Shown one piece after another: positions 27,411 through 36,623 of a stretch of DNA of 64,000 bases. Numbering within the stretch: position 1 is the stretch's first letter; each line of letters opens with the position of its first letter. The stretch spans positions 1,984,001 to 2,048,000 of the forward strand of contig NZ_AP022608.1 of the NCBI RefSeq assembly GCF_010728925.1, in the 5' to 3' direction. The notes below the pieces were generated by a model. That model did not search any database, had not been told where the DNA came from, and saw only the letters and a list, made by a program, of their open reading frames with translations. A program made the translations under genes and the position numbers. This stretch comes from Mycolicibacterium gadium (lineage in GTDB: Bacteria; Actinomycetota; Actinomycetes; Mycobacteriales; Mycobacteriaceae).

Positions 27411-27483
27411 TGGAGCTAAGGGGACTCGAACCCCTGACCCCCACACTGCCAGTGTGGTGCGCTACCAGCTGCGCCATAGCCCC
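27411..27483 (-). tRNA. tRNA-Ala (GGC anticodon)
   Basis: Minus-strand cloverleaf of 73 nt: acceptor GGGGCTA pairs with TAGCTCC (one G-T), the D-arm is GCGC-AGCTGGTA-GCGC, the anticodon stem-loop is CCACA-CTGGCAG-TGTGG with anticodon GGC, and the T-arm has TTCGAGT in its loop. The discriminator is A and CCA is not encoded, as usual in actinobacteria. It lies downstream of the COQ4-like gene on the opposite strand. Confidence 0.97.
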
Positions 27484-27536
27484 TTGTGGTGCCCATCGAA
27501 GTTACACCACCTGCGGTGAGCCATCAAAATCGCTGG

Positions 27537-28817
27537 TCAGGGCACTTCGCCGGAACCCTCCGGCCCTAGCGGCCGGGATGGAGTCGGCCTTGCCGCGGGC
27601 CGGCTGTAAGTCTCCGGCGCAAAGACCCAACCGATTGCCGCGATTGACAGGACCGCGCCGCTGACGACGAACGCCCAGCCGAACGACAGATGCTGGGCGA
27701 TCAACCCCACGACCAGCGACCCGCCGATTGATCCGAAGTCGACCATCATCTGGAAGAGGGCGACCGGTCCCCCGCCCCTGGACTTGTTCCCGACGATGTC
27801 GGCGACTGCCGCCTGCTGAGGCGAGATGAAGATGCCCGTCGCCGCCCCCGAGATGTACGCGGTCACCAGGAAGATCACGAGCGAGCTCGTCACCCCGAGC
27901 AGGCTCGTGGAGATCGCTGCGGCCAGCAGTCCCACGATGAGCAACTTGCGCCGCCCGATCCGGTCGGACAGGTAGCCGCTGGGGATCACGACTGAGACGT
28001 TGCCGATGGCGAACGTCGCCAGCGCCAGGCCCGCGACGCCGGTCCCGCGGCCCAGTCCCTCCACGATGAACAGCGGCACCAGTGCGATACGCAGCCCGAA
28101 CGCCGCCCATCCCGTAGCGAAGTTGGATAGCAATGCGGCGAGGTAGGCACGGTGTCGCAACACCTCTCGCAGGGTGACCGCAGGCTCGTCGGATTCTTCG
28201 GGGGCGGTCAGCGTGCTCCCCCGCAGGCTGAAGAACACCACCCCGGCCGCGACGAGCAGCGCGGCCCCGTAGATCGCGAACGGTGCCGCCAGACCCAGCC
28301 CGGCCGTGAGGCTACCGAGCACAGGTCCGCCGACCGATCCGATGAGGAACCCTGACGAGAACAGGCCCGCGACGCGACCGCGTGCATCCTGGGGCGAGAT
28401 CCGAATCATCAAGGCCAGCGACGACACCGAGAACATGGCCGACCCGAGGCCGCCGAGCGACCGGAACAGCAGCAACTGCCAATACGTCTGCGCGAACGCG
28501 CACACCGCCGTCGACACGGCGACGATCAGCAGGCCGTTGATGTAGACCCGACGCTCCCCCAGCCGCTGGACCAGCCAGCCGGCCGGCGGAGCGGCCACCA
28601 ACCGCATCAACGCGAACGCCGTGATGACGAAAGTCGCTGCGCTGATGCTCACACCGAAGTGGCGGGCATACTGCGGAAGAACCGGCGAGACCACTCCGTA
28701 GCCGAGCGCGACTACGACGTTTGCCGAAACCAGCAGCCAGACCTCACGCGGGAGCTTCGGCTTGCCACCAGAGCCGGAACTGTCTGTCGAACAGTCGGCC
28801 TCCGCGTCAGAACTCAC
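27537..28817 (-). CDS. MFS transporter
   Basis: 426 aa with about twelve hydrophobic helices. The loop 2-3 signature appears as GWLVQRLGERRVYINGLL and the corresponding second-half loop as GYLSDRIGRRKLLIVG, which is characteristic of major facilitator proteins of the drug:H+ antiporter type. The GTG start overlaps the pgm stop (GTGA), so it is co-transcribed downstream of phosphoglucomutase. The substrate is unknown; the family often exports drugs or small metabolites. Confidence 0.88.
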   Translation of the reverse strand: MSSDAEADCSTDSSGSGGKPKLPREVWLLVSANVVVALGYGVVSPVLPQYARHFGVSISAATFVITAFALMRLVAAPPAGWLVQRLGERRVYINGLLIVAVSTAVCAFAQTYWQLLLFRSLGGLGSAMFSVSSLALMIRISPQDARGRVAGLFSSGFLIGSVGGPVLGSLTAGLGLAAPFAIYGAALLVAAGVVFFSLRGSTLTAPEESDEPAVTLREVLRHRAYLAALLSNFATGWAAFGLRIALVPLFIVEGLGRGTGVAGLALATFAIGNVSVVIPSGYLSDRIGRRKLLIVGLLAAAISTSLLGVTSSLVIFLVTAYISGAATGIFISPQQAAVADIVGNKSRGGGPVALFQMMVDFGSIGGSLVVGLIAQHLSFGWAFVVSGAVLSIAAIGWVFAPETYSRPAARPTPSRPLGPEGSGEVP

Positions 28818-30448
28818 GCAATGACTTTATTCACCACGTCCTTGGCCGCTTCCTGCACCTCGGCAAGATGGTCCGGCCCGCGGAACGACTCGGCGTAGAT
28901 CTTGTAGACGTCCTCGGTACCCGACGGGCGCGCAGCGAACCACGCGTTCTCCGTCGTCACCTTCAGACCGCCCAGCGGCGCGCCGTTGCCCGGCGCTGTC
29001 GTCAGCTTCGCGGTGATCGCCTCGCCCGCCAGCTCGGTGGCGCTGACCTGCTCGGCCGACAGCTTGGCAAGCCGCGCCTTCTGTTCACGGTTGGCAGGCG
29101 CGTCGATGCGGGCGTACGTTGGCGCACCGTACTTTTCGGCAAGCGCGTCGTATCGCTGCGACGGCGTCGAACCAGTCTTCGCCAGGATCTCCGACGCTAG
29201 CAACGCCAGGATGATGCCGTCCTTATCCGTAGTCCACACCGACCCGTTGCGCCGCAAGAACGACGCCCCGGCGCTCTCCTCGCCACCGAAACCGATAGTG
29301 CCGCTGAGCAATCCGTCGACGAACCACTTGAAGCCCACCGGAACCTCGACCAATTTTCGGCCCAGCCCGGCGACGACCCGGTCGATGATCGACGAACTCA
29401 CCGCGGTCTTACCGACGGCCGTGGACGCCGGCCACTCGGGCCTGTTGGCGCACAGGTAGTCGATCGCCACAGCCAGGAAGTGGTTCGGATTGAGCAACCC
29501 ACCATCGGGTGTGACGATGCCGTGCCGGTCGGAGTCCGCGTCGTTGCCCGTCGCGATCTGGTAGCTGTCGCGGTTGGCGATCAATGACGCCATCGCGTTG
29601 GGCGAACTGCAGTCCATCCGAATCTTGCCGTCGGTGTCGAGCGTCATGAACCGCCACGTCGCATCGACGAGCGGATTGACCACGGTGAGCTTCAGGTTGT
29701 GTCGCTCGGCGATGGCGCCCCAGTAATCGACGCTCGCGCCACCCAGGGGGTCGGCGCCGATGCGGATTCCCTCGGCGCTGATCGCATGCAGGTCCACGAC
29801 GTTGGGCAGGTCGGCGATGTAAGCGTCGAGGTAGTCGTGACGCTCCGCGGTCTTTAGGGCGCCGGCCAGCGGTATCCGCTTCACATCCTTGAGGCCGCCG
29901 CGCAGGATCTCGTTGGCCCGCTTGGCAATTGCGCCGGTGGCGTCGGTGTCAGCAGGTCCGCCGTTGGGCGGGTTGTACTTGAAACCGCCGTCACGTGGCG
30001 GATTGTGCGACGGCGTGACCACGATCCCGTCGGCCAGATCGCCGTCACGTCCGTCGTTGAAGGTCAGGATGGCATGGCTGACGGCGGGCGTCGGGGTGAA
30101 GCGGTCCGCTGAATCGATCATCGCGACGACGTCGTTGGCGGCGAGCACCTCCAGCGCCGACGCCCACGCGGGTTCGGAGAGTGCGTGCGTGTCACGTCCG
30201 ATGAACAGCGGGCCGGACGTGCCCTGCGCATGCCGGTACTCGACGATGGCCTGGGTCGTCGCGACGATGTGCGCCTCGTTGAACGCCGCATCCAGGCTCG
30301 AACCGCGATGGCCCGACGTGCCGAACGCCACCTGCTGATCGACGTTCTCGGGATCGGGTTCGACGGTGTAGTACGCCGTGACAACCTGCGCCACATCAAT
30401 GAGATCCTCGGGTTGCGCCGGTTGACCGGCGCGGGGATTGGCCGCCAT
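28814..30448 (-). CDS. pgm: phosphoglucomutase
   Basis: The ATG at 30448 starts MAANPRAGQPAQPEDL, matching the beginning I recall for mycobacterial PgmA, so the longer frame is rejected; 544 aa. The catalytic phosphoserine loop is TPSHNP, the metal loop NDADSDRHG, the sugar-binding loop GGEESAG and the phosphate-binding tail ARPSGTEDVYK. It interconverts glucose 1- and 6-phosphate for glycogen, trehalose and cell-wall precursors. Gene order pgm with crcB genes nearby matches M. tuberculosis Rv3068c-Rv3070. Confidence 0.95.
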   Translation of the reverse strand: MAANPRAGQPAQPEDLIDVAQVVTAYYTVEPDPENVDQQVAFGTSGHRGSSLDAAFNEAHIVATTQAIVEYRHAQGTSGPLFIGRDTHALSEPAWASALEVLAANDVVAMIDSADRFTPTPAVSHAILTFNDGRDGDLADGIVVTPSHNPPRDGGFKYNPPNGGPADTDATGAIAKRANEILRGGLKDVKRIPLAGALKTAERHDYLDAYIADLPNVVDLHAISAEGIRIGADPLGGASVDYWGAIAERHNLKLTVVNPLVDATWRFMTLDTDGKIRMDCSSPNAMASLIANRDSYQIATGNDADSDRHGIVTPDGGLLNPNHFLAVAIDYLCANRPEWPASTAVGKTAVSSSIIDRVVAGLGRKLVEVPVGFKWFVDGLLSGTIGFGGEESAGASFLRRNGSVWTTDKDGIILALLASEILAKTGSTPSQRYDALAEKYGAPTYARIDAPANREQKARLAKLSAEQVSATELAGEAITAKLTTAPGNGAPLGGLKVTTENAWFAARPSGTEDVYKIYAESFRGPDHLAEVQEAAKDVVNKVIA

Positions 30449-30499
30449 GTGTCCAGTCTGCTCTGTTTCCCCGCCGCGCACCGCCATGGCGCGGCGAAT

Positions 30500-30970
30500 T
30501 CACGCCGACGAGTCGGGTACCAGCAGCACCGCTCGGGCGTGTTTGCGAGCCAACTGGTGGGCGACGGACTGTCCGGCGAAGGTGTCGATGAACGAGTGCA
30601 CTCCGCCCCGTGGTGCGCCGAGGACGATCATCACGGCATCGACCTGCTCGGCAAGCTCGGCGAGCACATCGGGTGGACGGCCGTGCATAGCGTGGTACGT
30701 CCAGTTCGCGCCGAGTTCGTCCAGCACCTTCCGTGCGGCGACGGCGTGGGCTTCGACGCTGGCGTGGAACTGCTGTTCGTAATCCCACGCGTCCGGATCG
30801 ATGGGTAAGTCGGCGACGTCGGCGATGTGCACCACGTGCAGGTGCGCGTCCAGATACCGTGCCAGCCTCACCGCGTAACGCAACGCCGCGGCGCTCGCGG
30901 GTTCACGATCCCAGCCGACCACCAACTCCGCAGATGTCCGCGTCGTGGATTCGTCAAGGTCTGCCATCAT
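30500..30970 (-). CDS. universal stress protein
   Basis: 156-aa single USP domain: ELVVGWDREPASAAALRYAVRLA at the start (family N-terminus), a central HVVHIADV strand and a C-terminal VDAVMIVLGAPRGG region ending in ARAVLLVPD. The nucleotide-loop glycines (GAPRGG and later GQS) approximate but do not exactly match the ATP-binding G-x2-G-x9-G-S pattern, so ATP binding is uncertain. It is 33 bp downstream of crcB2 on the same strand and may be co-expressed with the fluoride exporters. Confidence 0.85.
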   Translation of the reverse strand: MMADLDESTTRTSAELVVGWDREPASAAALRYAVRLARYLDAHLHVVHIADVADLPIDPDAWDYEQQFHASVEAHAVAARKVLDELGANWTYHAMHGRPPDVLAELAEQVDAVMIVLGAPRGGVHSFIDTFAGQSVAHQLARKHARAVLLVPDSSA

Positions 30971-31003
30971 GGGCCGCCTCCATCGGTCAATGATGTCAGG
31001 GGT

Positions 31004-31372
31004 TCAGAGCGCCCACACCAGAGCCAGTCCGAGTGCGCATGCGGCGACCGATAGCACCAGGGAAACAAGCGCGTTGAGCAGCGCAAGCCCTCGCCGGCCT
31101 TGCTGGACCAGTCGCACGGTCTCGAAGCTGGCGGTGCTGAAAGTCGTGTAGCCGCCGCAGAATCCGGTGCCCAGCACGGTCTGCCAGGTGCTTGATTGGT
31201 CGTGGAACAGCACCAGTCCGGCGAGCACGCCAAGGAACAGCGATCCCGTGATGTTGATGACGACAGTGGCCAGGGGAAATGGGGACTGCCAGCGCTGTTT
31301 CGTCCATGCATCGAGTAGAAACCGCGTGAGGGCGCCCGAGGCGCCCGCGAAGAAGGTGAGGATCGCAATCAA
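31004..31372 (-). CDS. crcB2: fluoride channel CrcB/Fluc, subunit 2
   Basis: 122 aa, four transmembrane helices. Fluc hallmarks are present: GALTRFLLD in helix 1, NITGSLFLG in helix 2, and TGFCGGYTTFSTASFE with the Phe/Thr polar track in helix 3. Fluc proteins are dual-topology dimers; paired genes normally encode oppositely oriented subunits of a heterodimer. The start overlaps the crcB1 stop (ATGA). Confidence 0.93.
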   Translation of the reverse strand: MIAILTFFAGASGALTRFLLDAWTKQRWQSPFPLATVVINITGSLFLGVLAGLVLFHDQSSTWQTVLGTGFCGGYTTFSTASFETVRLVQQGRRGLALLNALVSLVLSVAACALGLALVWAL

Positions 31373-31920
31373 TCGGGCGACCTCCTACGGTGCACCGCTG
31401 CCGTGATCACGATGCCAAGCCAGGCGGTGAACACACCGCCGACGACGCTGAGCAGGCCGTAACTGATGGCGGTTCCGAAATCGCCGTGTCGGCCCAACAG
31501 CACGATCTCCAGTGCGAAGGTGCTGTAGGTGGTGAACGCCCCGCAGAACCCGGTGCCGGCGCAGAGGCGAGCGCGGCGGCGCCATCCCGAATCCTCGCCG
31601 AGACGTGCGAGTCCCTCGAGCAATCCGCCCAATAGGAAGGCGCCGCACAGGTTGATCGAAAAGGTCGCCCACGGCCACGATGCGCCGTCGTGTGGTAGGG
31701 CCTTCTCCACGTAATAGCGCAGCGCTGTTCCGGCGATACCGCCGAGGAATACCCAGGCCATCGCCGATGGCCGTAGGTGCAGCGGTCGTAGCGGTATTGC
31801 CGGGGCGTCGGGATCCGTGAGCAACTCGGCGTGGGAGTCGGCGGCCGTCGGCGACGCTCCTTCGCCAGGTACGTCTCCGTCGTCGTCCGGGTGCTCCACG
31901 CCTGACGGGTCTGAGGACAT
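31369..31920 (-). CDS. crcB1: fluoride channel CrcB/Fluc, subunit 1
   Basis: 183 aa: a 45-residue acidic, disordered N-terminus is followed by the four-helix Fluc core with GIAGTALRYYVEK, FSINLCGAFLLGG and TGFCGAFTTYSTFALE. It is the first gene of crcB1-crcB2-usp. A fluoride-riboswitch-like leader lies about 27 bp upstream. Together the pair exports cytoplasmic fluoride by passive flow. Confidence 0.93.
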   Translation of the reverse strand: MSSDPSGVEHPDDDGDVPGEGASPTAADSHAELLTDPDAPAIPLRPLHLRPSAMAWVFLGGIAGTALRYYVEKALPHDGASWPWATFSINLCGAFLLGGLLEGLARLGEDSGWRRRARLCAGTGFCGAFTTYSTFALEIVLLGRHGDFGTAISYGLLSVVGGVFTAWLGIVITAAVHRRRSPD

Positions 31921-31947
31921 GTGTCAGGAACCTGATCCATCGCAATG

Positions 31948-32010
31948 ACGGCAGGAACTACCAGCCAATTGGCGGTTCGAGCGACGAGCTCGGGCGGGAT
32001 CCATCACCAC
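31948..32010 (-). promoter_or_regulatory. fluoride riboswitch (crcB motif) candidate
   Basis: Read on the minus strand, the leader has GGTGATGGATCCCGCC, a variable hairpin (GAGCTCG..CGAAC region), AACCGCC, then GGCTGGTAG and TTCCTGCC. This follows the order of the crcB RNA motif (GGnGATGG, CCCGCC, AAC-stem, GGCTGATG, CTCCTGC). It sits directly upstream of crcB1, where fluoride riboswitches normally occur. The CTGGTAG block deviates from the usual CTGATG, so confidence is moderate. Confidence 0.68.
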
Positions 32011-32075
32011 TTCGAAGGACTGTACCGCCCTAGCTGCGGATATCGCGATACAAGAGCCGGGCTCCCTCGATCGCA

Positions 32076-32094
32076 GGAGGTAAGGCTAGCCTCA
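32076..32094 (+). promoter_or_regulatory. IdeR-like iron box upstream of mbtL
   Basis: The 19-mer GGAGGTAAGGCTAGCCTCA matches the IdeR consensus TTAGGTTAGSCTAACCTAA at 14 of 19 positions, including the central AGGCTA and CCT. It is 30 bp before the mbtL start. IdeR represses mycobactin genes when iron is sufficient. Confidence 0.72.
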
Positions 32095-32123
32095 CCTCGG
32101 TTTCGCGTGTACCGTCCCACGCC

Positions 32124-32393
32124 GTGACTTCGTCTAATCCAGAAGCCGTGAGTGCCGCTCTCACCGAGATCCTCCGCGAAGACATGAACGTAGACATTCG
32201 CAGGATCACCCGGGAATCCAGGCTGATTGACGACGTCGGACTCGACTCGGTGGCATTCGCAGTCGGAATGGTGGCCATCGAGGACAAACTCGGGGTGGCG
32301 CTGTCCGAAGAGGACCTGCTCAGCTGCGACACCGTCGGCGATCTCGAAGCGGCCATCCTCGCGAAGGTGCCCGCGGCCCACTTGAACTCGTGA
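32124..32393 (+). CDS. mbtL: acyl carrier protein for mycobactin side chain
   Basis: 89-aa acyl carrier protein with a GTG start. The phosphopantetheine attachment Ser is S42 in GLDSVAFAVG. It should carry the long-chain acyl group that becomes the lipid tail of mycobactin. It is first of the mbtL-mbtM-mbtN unit, with the mbtM start overlapping its stop (GTGA). Order and content match the M. tuberculosis mbt-2 locus (Rv1344-Rv1346). Regulated by iron, judging from the IdeR-like box upstream. Confidence 0.9.
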   Translation: MTSSNPEAVSAALTEILREDMNVDIRRITRESRLIDDVGLDSVAFAVGMVAIEDKLGVALSEEDLLSCDTVGDLEAAILAKVPAAHLNS

Positions 32394-33970
32394 CCGTGCT
32401 GGCCGCGGCCCTGTCGGCCGCGATGCGAGGAGCCAAGACCCAGTTGTCGGTTCTCGATAGCGACAGCGATGAGTGGATTCACCATCCCTGGCAGGAGGTC
32501 CACGCCCGATCGGAGAACGTCGCCGACCGCATCGTCGACGACGGCTCCACTTCTGTCGGCCTCGTCGGTGAGCCGACCATTGAGTACCTCGCCGCGATAC
32601 CGGGCACCTTCCTCGCGGGTGCGGGACTGTCGATCCTGCCGGGACCCATTCGGCGCGCCGATCCCGCGCAATGGGCGCAGATGACTTTGAACAGGTGGCG
32701 CAGCATCGGAGTGACGAAGGCGTTCAGCCACGGCGCGGAGCTGGAACTGCTGCGCGAGCAGGCCGACGGAGTCGTCGTTCACGATCTCGTCGACGTGGCC
32801 CACGCCCGCCGGTCGATCACCTTCGAAGGACCCCAGACAGCCGACGTCGCCATCCTGCAGGGCACTGCGGGTTCCACCGGAACTCCACGTACAGCACAGA
32901 TTTCGCCTGCCGCCGCCCTGGCCAATCTTCGCGGACTGACCACGCGAATCAAGATCGACGGCGACTCCCGACTGCAGAGCTGGCTACCGATCTACCACGA
33001 TATGGGCCTTGCGGTCATGCTGGTGTCCACGCTCGGACAGGCAGATCTTTGGCAGGCGTCCACAAAGGCCTTTTCCAGCAATCCATTTGGTTGGTTGAAC
33101 TGGCTTCACGAGAGCAAGGCCACGATGACCGCGGCGCCCAATATGGCCTTCAACATCATCGGCAGGTACGGCAGCGGCCTCTCCGGTCTCAATCTGAGCA
33201 ATCTCGGCTACACGCTCAACGGCGGCGAGCCCGTCGACTGTGACGGGTATGCACGCTTCTCCGCAGAGATGGCCCGCTTCGGTTTCAACCCGAATTCGCT
33301 TGCCCCGTCCTATGGGCTTGCCGAATCTACCTGTGCAGTGACCATTCCGGAGCCCTTCTCAGGTCTTCGTGTTGACGAGGTCACCGTCACCACCGACGCG
33401 AGCGAATCCACCAGGCGCTTTGCTGTTCTCGGCCATCCGATCGACGGCATGGAGATTCGGGTGAACACCGAGCAGCCCCACGCCACCGAGGTAACCGATC
33501 GTGAGGTCGGAGAGATCGAGATCCGCGGCACGTCACTCATGAACGGGTATATCGGCGTGGCGCCGATCGATTTTCGCGATTGGCTGCCCACCGGTGATCT
33601 CGGATACCTGACCGACGAGGGGCTCGTCGTCTGTGGCCGAGCGAAGGAGCTCATCACGGTGGCGGGACGCAACGTGTTCCCCAACGAGATCGAACGCATT
33701 GCCGGCCAAATCGACGGCGTGCGTGACGGTTGCGTGATCGCGATCGGCACGGGTGAGGCAACCGCACGACCGCGACTGATCATCACCGCGGAGTTCAAAG
33801 GCGACGACGAGCCCGCAGCGCGCAGTGCCGTGGTTGCTCGCGTCGCATCCGAATGCGGTGTGGTGCCCGCCGATGTGGTGTTCGTAAAACCCGGTGCGCT
33901 GCCACGCACGTCCTCGGGCAAGCTGCGCCGGCTGGAGGTCAAGCGCAGCCTCGAAGGAGCCAGCCGATGA
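32390..33970 (+). CDS. mbtM: fatty acyl-AMP ligase loading MbtL
   Basis: 526 aa, ANL superfamily. The P-loop is [10 protein letters not shown], the A5 region SYGLAEST, and the A8-region reads [16 protein letters not shown]. MbtM (FadD33) activates a fatty acid as acyl-AMP and loads it onto the MbtL carrier. The Lys of the final motif is in SSGKLRRLE. The stop overlaps the mbtN start (ATGA). Confidence 0.9.
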   Translation: MTVLAAALSAAMRGAKTQLSVLDSDSDEWIHHPWQEVHARSENVADRIVDDGSTSVGLVGEPTIEYLAAIPGTFLAGAGLSILPGPIRRADPAQWAQMTLNRWRSIGVTKAFSHGAELELLREQADGVVVHDLVDVAHARRSITFEGPQTADVAILQGTAGSTGTPRTAQISPAAALANLRGLTTRIKIDGDSRLQSWLPIYHDMGLAVMLVSTLGQADLWQASTKAFSSNPFGWLNWLHESKATMTAAPNMAFNIIGRYGSGLSGLNLSNLGYTLNGGEPVDCDGYARFSAEMARFGFNPNSLAPSYGLAESTCAVTIPEPFSGLRVDEVTVTTDASESTRRFAVLGHPIDGMEIRVNTEQPHATEVTDREVGEIEIRGTSLMNGYIGVAPIDFRDWLPTGDLGYLTDEGLVVCGRAKELITVAGRNVFPNEIERIAGQIDGVRDGCVIAIGTGEATARPRLIITAEFKGDDEPAARSAVVARVASECGVVPADVVFVKPGALPRTSSGKLRRLEVKRSLEGASR

Positions 33971-35127
33971 CCGTCGGCCTCCCTGCGGACGGGGACTACT
34001 GCGAGCTGCTCGACCGCGTCTTCGACGACCGGGTGACGAAGTGGACGGCCGAGGCCGAAGTGACCGAGCGCTTTCCCCGCCAGCTCATCGAATACCTTGG
34101 TGAATCAAATATTTTCGCTGCCAAGTGGCCAGAGAGCCAGCAGCATTCGGACGTCGCGAAGGTGATCGCGCTGGCGCGCAAGCTCGGAACTCTGGGGTCG
34201 GCAGGCATCGGCGTCGGCGTGGGACTGCACGACTCGGCGATCGCGATCCTGCGGCGGTTCGGTAAGTCGGATTACCTGCGCAACATCGCCGAGCAAGCGA
34301 TTCGCGGCGAGGCAGTGCTGTGCATCGGCGCCTCCGAACAGTCGGGTGGATCCGACCTGCAAATCGTCGGCACCGAGGTTCGGTCGGTCCGGGACGGATT
34401 CGAAGTCAAGGGCATCAAGAAGTTCGTGTCATTGTCCCCGGTCGCCGACCACGTCATGGCGGTGGCCCGCCATGTCGACCATGATCCGAACAGCAAGCAC
34501 GGCAGCGTGGTCGTCATCGCCGTCCCGTTGGCGCAGTGCGAAATTCAGCCGCAGTACCGCAAGGTCGGCGCGGGCCCGCTGGACACCGCAGCCGTGCACA
34601 TCGACACCTGGGTGCCCGGCGATGCGTTGGTCGCGCGGGCGGGCATCGGCCTGGCCGCGATCTCCTGGGGGCTGGCGCAGGAGCGGATGTCGGTGGCGGG
34701 CCTGGTGTCGACGTCGGCCCAGCGCGTCATCGGAATCACGCTGGCGCGCATGATGACTCGCCGGCAGTTCGGCCGTTCCTTGTATGAGCATCAGGCGCTG
34801 CGGCTGCGCATGGCCGACCTGCAGGCACGCGTCGACATGCTGCGCTATGCGCTTGACGGTATCGCGGCGACGGGCAAGCTGGACCTCCGCGCCGCTGCGG
34901 CGATGAAGGTCAATGCGGCCCGCATGGGCGAAGAGGTGCTCAACGAATGTATGCACATCTTCGGCGGCTCGGGCTATCTGGTGGACGAGACACCGCTGGG
35001 CCGGTGGTGGCGCGACATGAAGCTGGCGCGGGTCGGCGGCGGCACCGACGAGGTGCTGTGGGAGTTGGTCGCCGCGGCGATGAAGCCTGACTACGACGGC
35101 TATGCCGAGTTCAACCAGCTGCCCTAG
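33967..35127 (+). CDS. mbtN: acyl-ACP dehydrogenase of mycobactin synthesis
   Basis: The ATG at 33967 overlaps the mbtM stop and gives 386 aa; the longer frame upstream is inside mbtM. It is an acyl-CoA dehydrogenase-fold flavoprotein with [14 protein letters not shown] in the middle domain and [19 protein letters not shown] at the C-terminus. In M. tuberculosis MbtN (FadE14) desaturates the acyl chain on MbtL, producing the double bond near the carbonyl of mycobactin. It converges on a YceI-like gene, separated by a large hairpin. Confidence 0.9.
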   Translation: MTVGLPADGDYCELLDRVFDDRVTKWTAEAEVTERFPRQLIEYLGESNIFAAKWPESQQHSDVAKVIALARKLGTLGSAGIGVGVGLHDSAIAILRRFGKSDYLRNIAEQAIRGEAVLCIGASEQSGGSDLQIVGTEVRSVRDGFEVKGIKKFVSLSPVADHVMAVARHVDHDPNSKHGSVVVIAVPLAQCEIQPQYRKVGAGPLDTAAVHIDTWVPGDALVARAGIGLAAISWGLAQERMSVAGLVSTSAQRVIGITLARMMTRRQFGRSLYEHQALRLRMADLQARVDMLRYALDGIAATGKLDLRAAAAMKVNAARMGEEVLNECMHIFGGSGYLVDETPLGRWWRDMKLARVGGGTDEVLWELVAAAMKPDYDGYAEFNQLP

Positions 35128-35160
35128 GGTCCTGCGCGAGCGGGCGCACGCGAACCTCCC

Positions 35161-35222
35161 CGCGAGCAGACGTGAAAACCCCCTATTCCGCCCGAAAATG
35201 GGGGTTTTCACGTCTGCTCGCG
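35161..35222. terminator. 62-bp perfect inverted repeat between convergent genes
   Basis: Two 23-bp arms, starting CGCGAGCAGACGTGAAAA and running into a C5 tract, at 35161-35183 and 35200-35222, are perfect inverted copies around a 16-nt loop. They sit between mbtN and the convergent YceI-like gene, where a bidirectional terminator would be. A related element lies at 61304-61365. Confidence 0.75.
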
Positions 35223-35228
35223 TGGGGT

Positions 35229-35927
35229 CTACTGCTTGGCGAGGTTCACCAGGAACTCGATCGTGCCAGTCGGCTCGACGGTCACGAACCCGGCGAAATC
35301 CGGTGGTGTGACTTTGAAATCGGTCCAGGTGACCGGGACAGAGCCGGCGGCGACGATGGTGTCTCCGGCGCGTTGGACATTTACCTTGGCGGTGACGTCG
35401 CGCGCGACGCCCTTGACCGTCAGGCTCACCGGCACGTCCAGCGTCACCGGCGCACCGGTCTCGGGCACTGCGGCGACGTCGACCGGCTGAGTCACGCGCA
35501 GCTCGGCGGTCGGGAACTTGCCGGTGTCGAGGATGTCCTCGCCGCGAAACTGGTTGTCTCGCGCGCTTTCCGGGGAGGTGATCGACGCCACGTCGACGGT
35601 GAACGTCGCCGACTCCAGCTTCTCCGCGGCCACCACGGCCTCGCCGGTGACCTTCGGGGTCCGGCCGTTGACGGTCAGCGGTGAGCCCCGCAGGATCTCG
35701 TCGACGCGATAGCCCGCCTGCGTGCGTTTGGCATCGTCGTCCGGTCCCGGCACCACCGTCCACGTCCCATTGACGTCGGTGGTCGCAGCCTCCGTCTGGC
35801 CGGGCAACGTCAGTTCGGCGTCGGCCTCACCGGCGATGCACTCGCGATAGATCCACGGTCCGGCCGTGAACCCGACGATGGCGAGGACGATCAGGATGCC
35901 GAGCCCCCACAGGACAGGCTTCTTCAT
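35229..35927 (-). CDS. membrane-anchored YceI-domain protein
   Basis: The ATG at 35927 gives 232 aa. One N-terminal helix (LWGLGILIVLAIVGFTAG) anchors a YceI-like domain outside the membrane: WTVVPG, AGYRVDEIL, VTGEAVVAAE, DNQFRGEDILDTGKFPTA and a final KVTPPDFAGFVTVEP. YceI domains bind isoprenoid or other lipidic molecules. It sits between mbtN and mbtK, so a link to the lipid tail of mycobactin or its export is attractive but only positional. The mbtK stop lies 11 bp upstream. Confidence 0.85.
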   Translation of the reverse strand: MKKPVLWGLGILIVLAIVGFTAGPWIYRECIAGEADAELTLPGQTEAATTDVNGTWTVVPGPDDDAKRTQAGYRVDEILRGSPLTVNGRTPKVTGEAVVAAEKLESATFTVDVASITSPESARDNQFRGEDILDTGKFPTAELRVTQPVDVAAVPETGAPVTLDVPVSLTVKGVARDVTAKVNVQRAGDTIVAAGSVPVTWTDFKVTPPDFAGFVTVEPTGTIEFLVNLAKQ

Positions 35928-35938
35928 GGCAGGGAACG

Positions 35939-36571
35939 CTAGCCGATATCGGGTGCGTCCGACGGTGAACGCGGCAGCGCGTACAACGCCATTCGACGAT
36001 TCGACATGTCGTGCTCGCCGAGGAACACGCCCCCCGCGTACTCGCAAACCGCTCGTGCTCCGGCGTTGCGGTGGTCGGGGTCGAACATGATGCGACGGCA
36101 GCGAGGTTCGAGCTCGAAAATGTTGGCGACCAAGCGAGGCAACATGATCGGCGCGATCCCACGATTGACGAAACGCATCTCCGAGATCGCCGCATGCAGA
36201 CCGATGTCATGAGGATCTGCGTCATAGCGCGGCGCGATCGAGTCCTTCGCCGCTCGGTAGAGCTCGACGTAGACGAACGGCTGGCCGCGAAAACTGCCGA
36301 TGAAAGGCCGCGAGTATTCGCCGTCGAGTTGGGCCTGCAGGTAGCGTTGCCACCGTTGCGGCGGCCAGTCGTATTCCCACGCCTCCACCAGATGCGGGCG
36401 GTTCATCCACTCCGACACCATCCCAGCATCGGCCGTCGCGTCGGCGAGCCGGACACCGTAGGGGTCGCCAAGGGCAGGCGTCGGCGGCGCGCCCACGGCA
36501 CGAACCTCGTCGGACACCGATGTCAGCTCGCGCGGCAAGACGGGTGAGGGGGCCTCGTCAATGTCGGTCAT
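35939..36571 (-). CDS. mbtK: mycobactin lysine N-acyltransferase
   Basis: 210 aa, the same length as Rv1347c. It has the GNAT-like IucA/PvdF-type fold with [19 protein letters not shown] near the substrate channel and [18 protein letters not shown], LFxLEP- and [11 protein letters not shown] blocks toward the end. MbtK transfers the acyl group from MbtL to the lysine epsilon-nitrogen that enters mycobactin. An IdeR-like palindrome lies 26 bp upstream. Confidence 0.9.
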   Translation of the reverse strand: MTDIDEAPSPVLPRELTSVSDEVRAVGAPPTPALGDPYGVRLADATADAGMVSEWMNRPHLVEAWEYDWPPQRWQRYLQAQLDGEYSRPFIGSFRGQPFVYVELYRAAKDSIAPRYDADPHDIGLHAAISEMRFVNRGIAPIMLPRLVANIFELEPRCRRIMFDPDHRNAGARAVCEYAGGVFLGEHDMSNRRMALYALPRSPSDAPDIG

Positions 36572-36596
36572 CGCCCGCCGAGCCTACCCGAGTAAC

Positions 36597-36615
36597 TGAG
36601 GGTAGGTTTACCTAC
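36597..36615 (-). promoter_or_regulatory. IdeR-like iron box upstream of mbtK
   Basis: TGAGGGTAGGTTTACCTAC matches the IdeR consensus at 14 of 19 positions. It includes the arm pair GGTAGGT/ACCTACC around TT, a near-perfect palindrome. It lies just upstream of mbtK on the minus strand. Confidence 0.7.
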
Positions 36616-36623
36616 CTAGCTCG

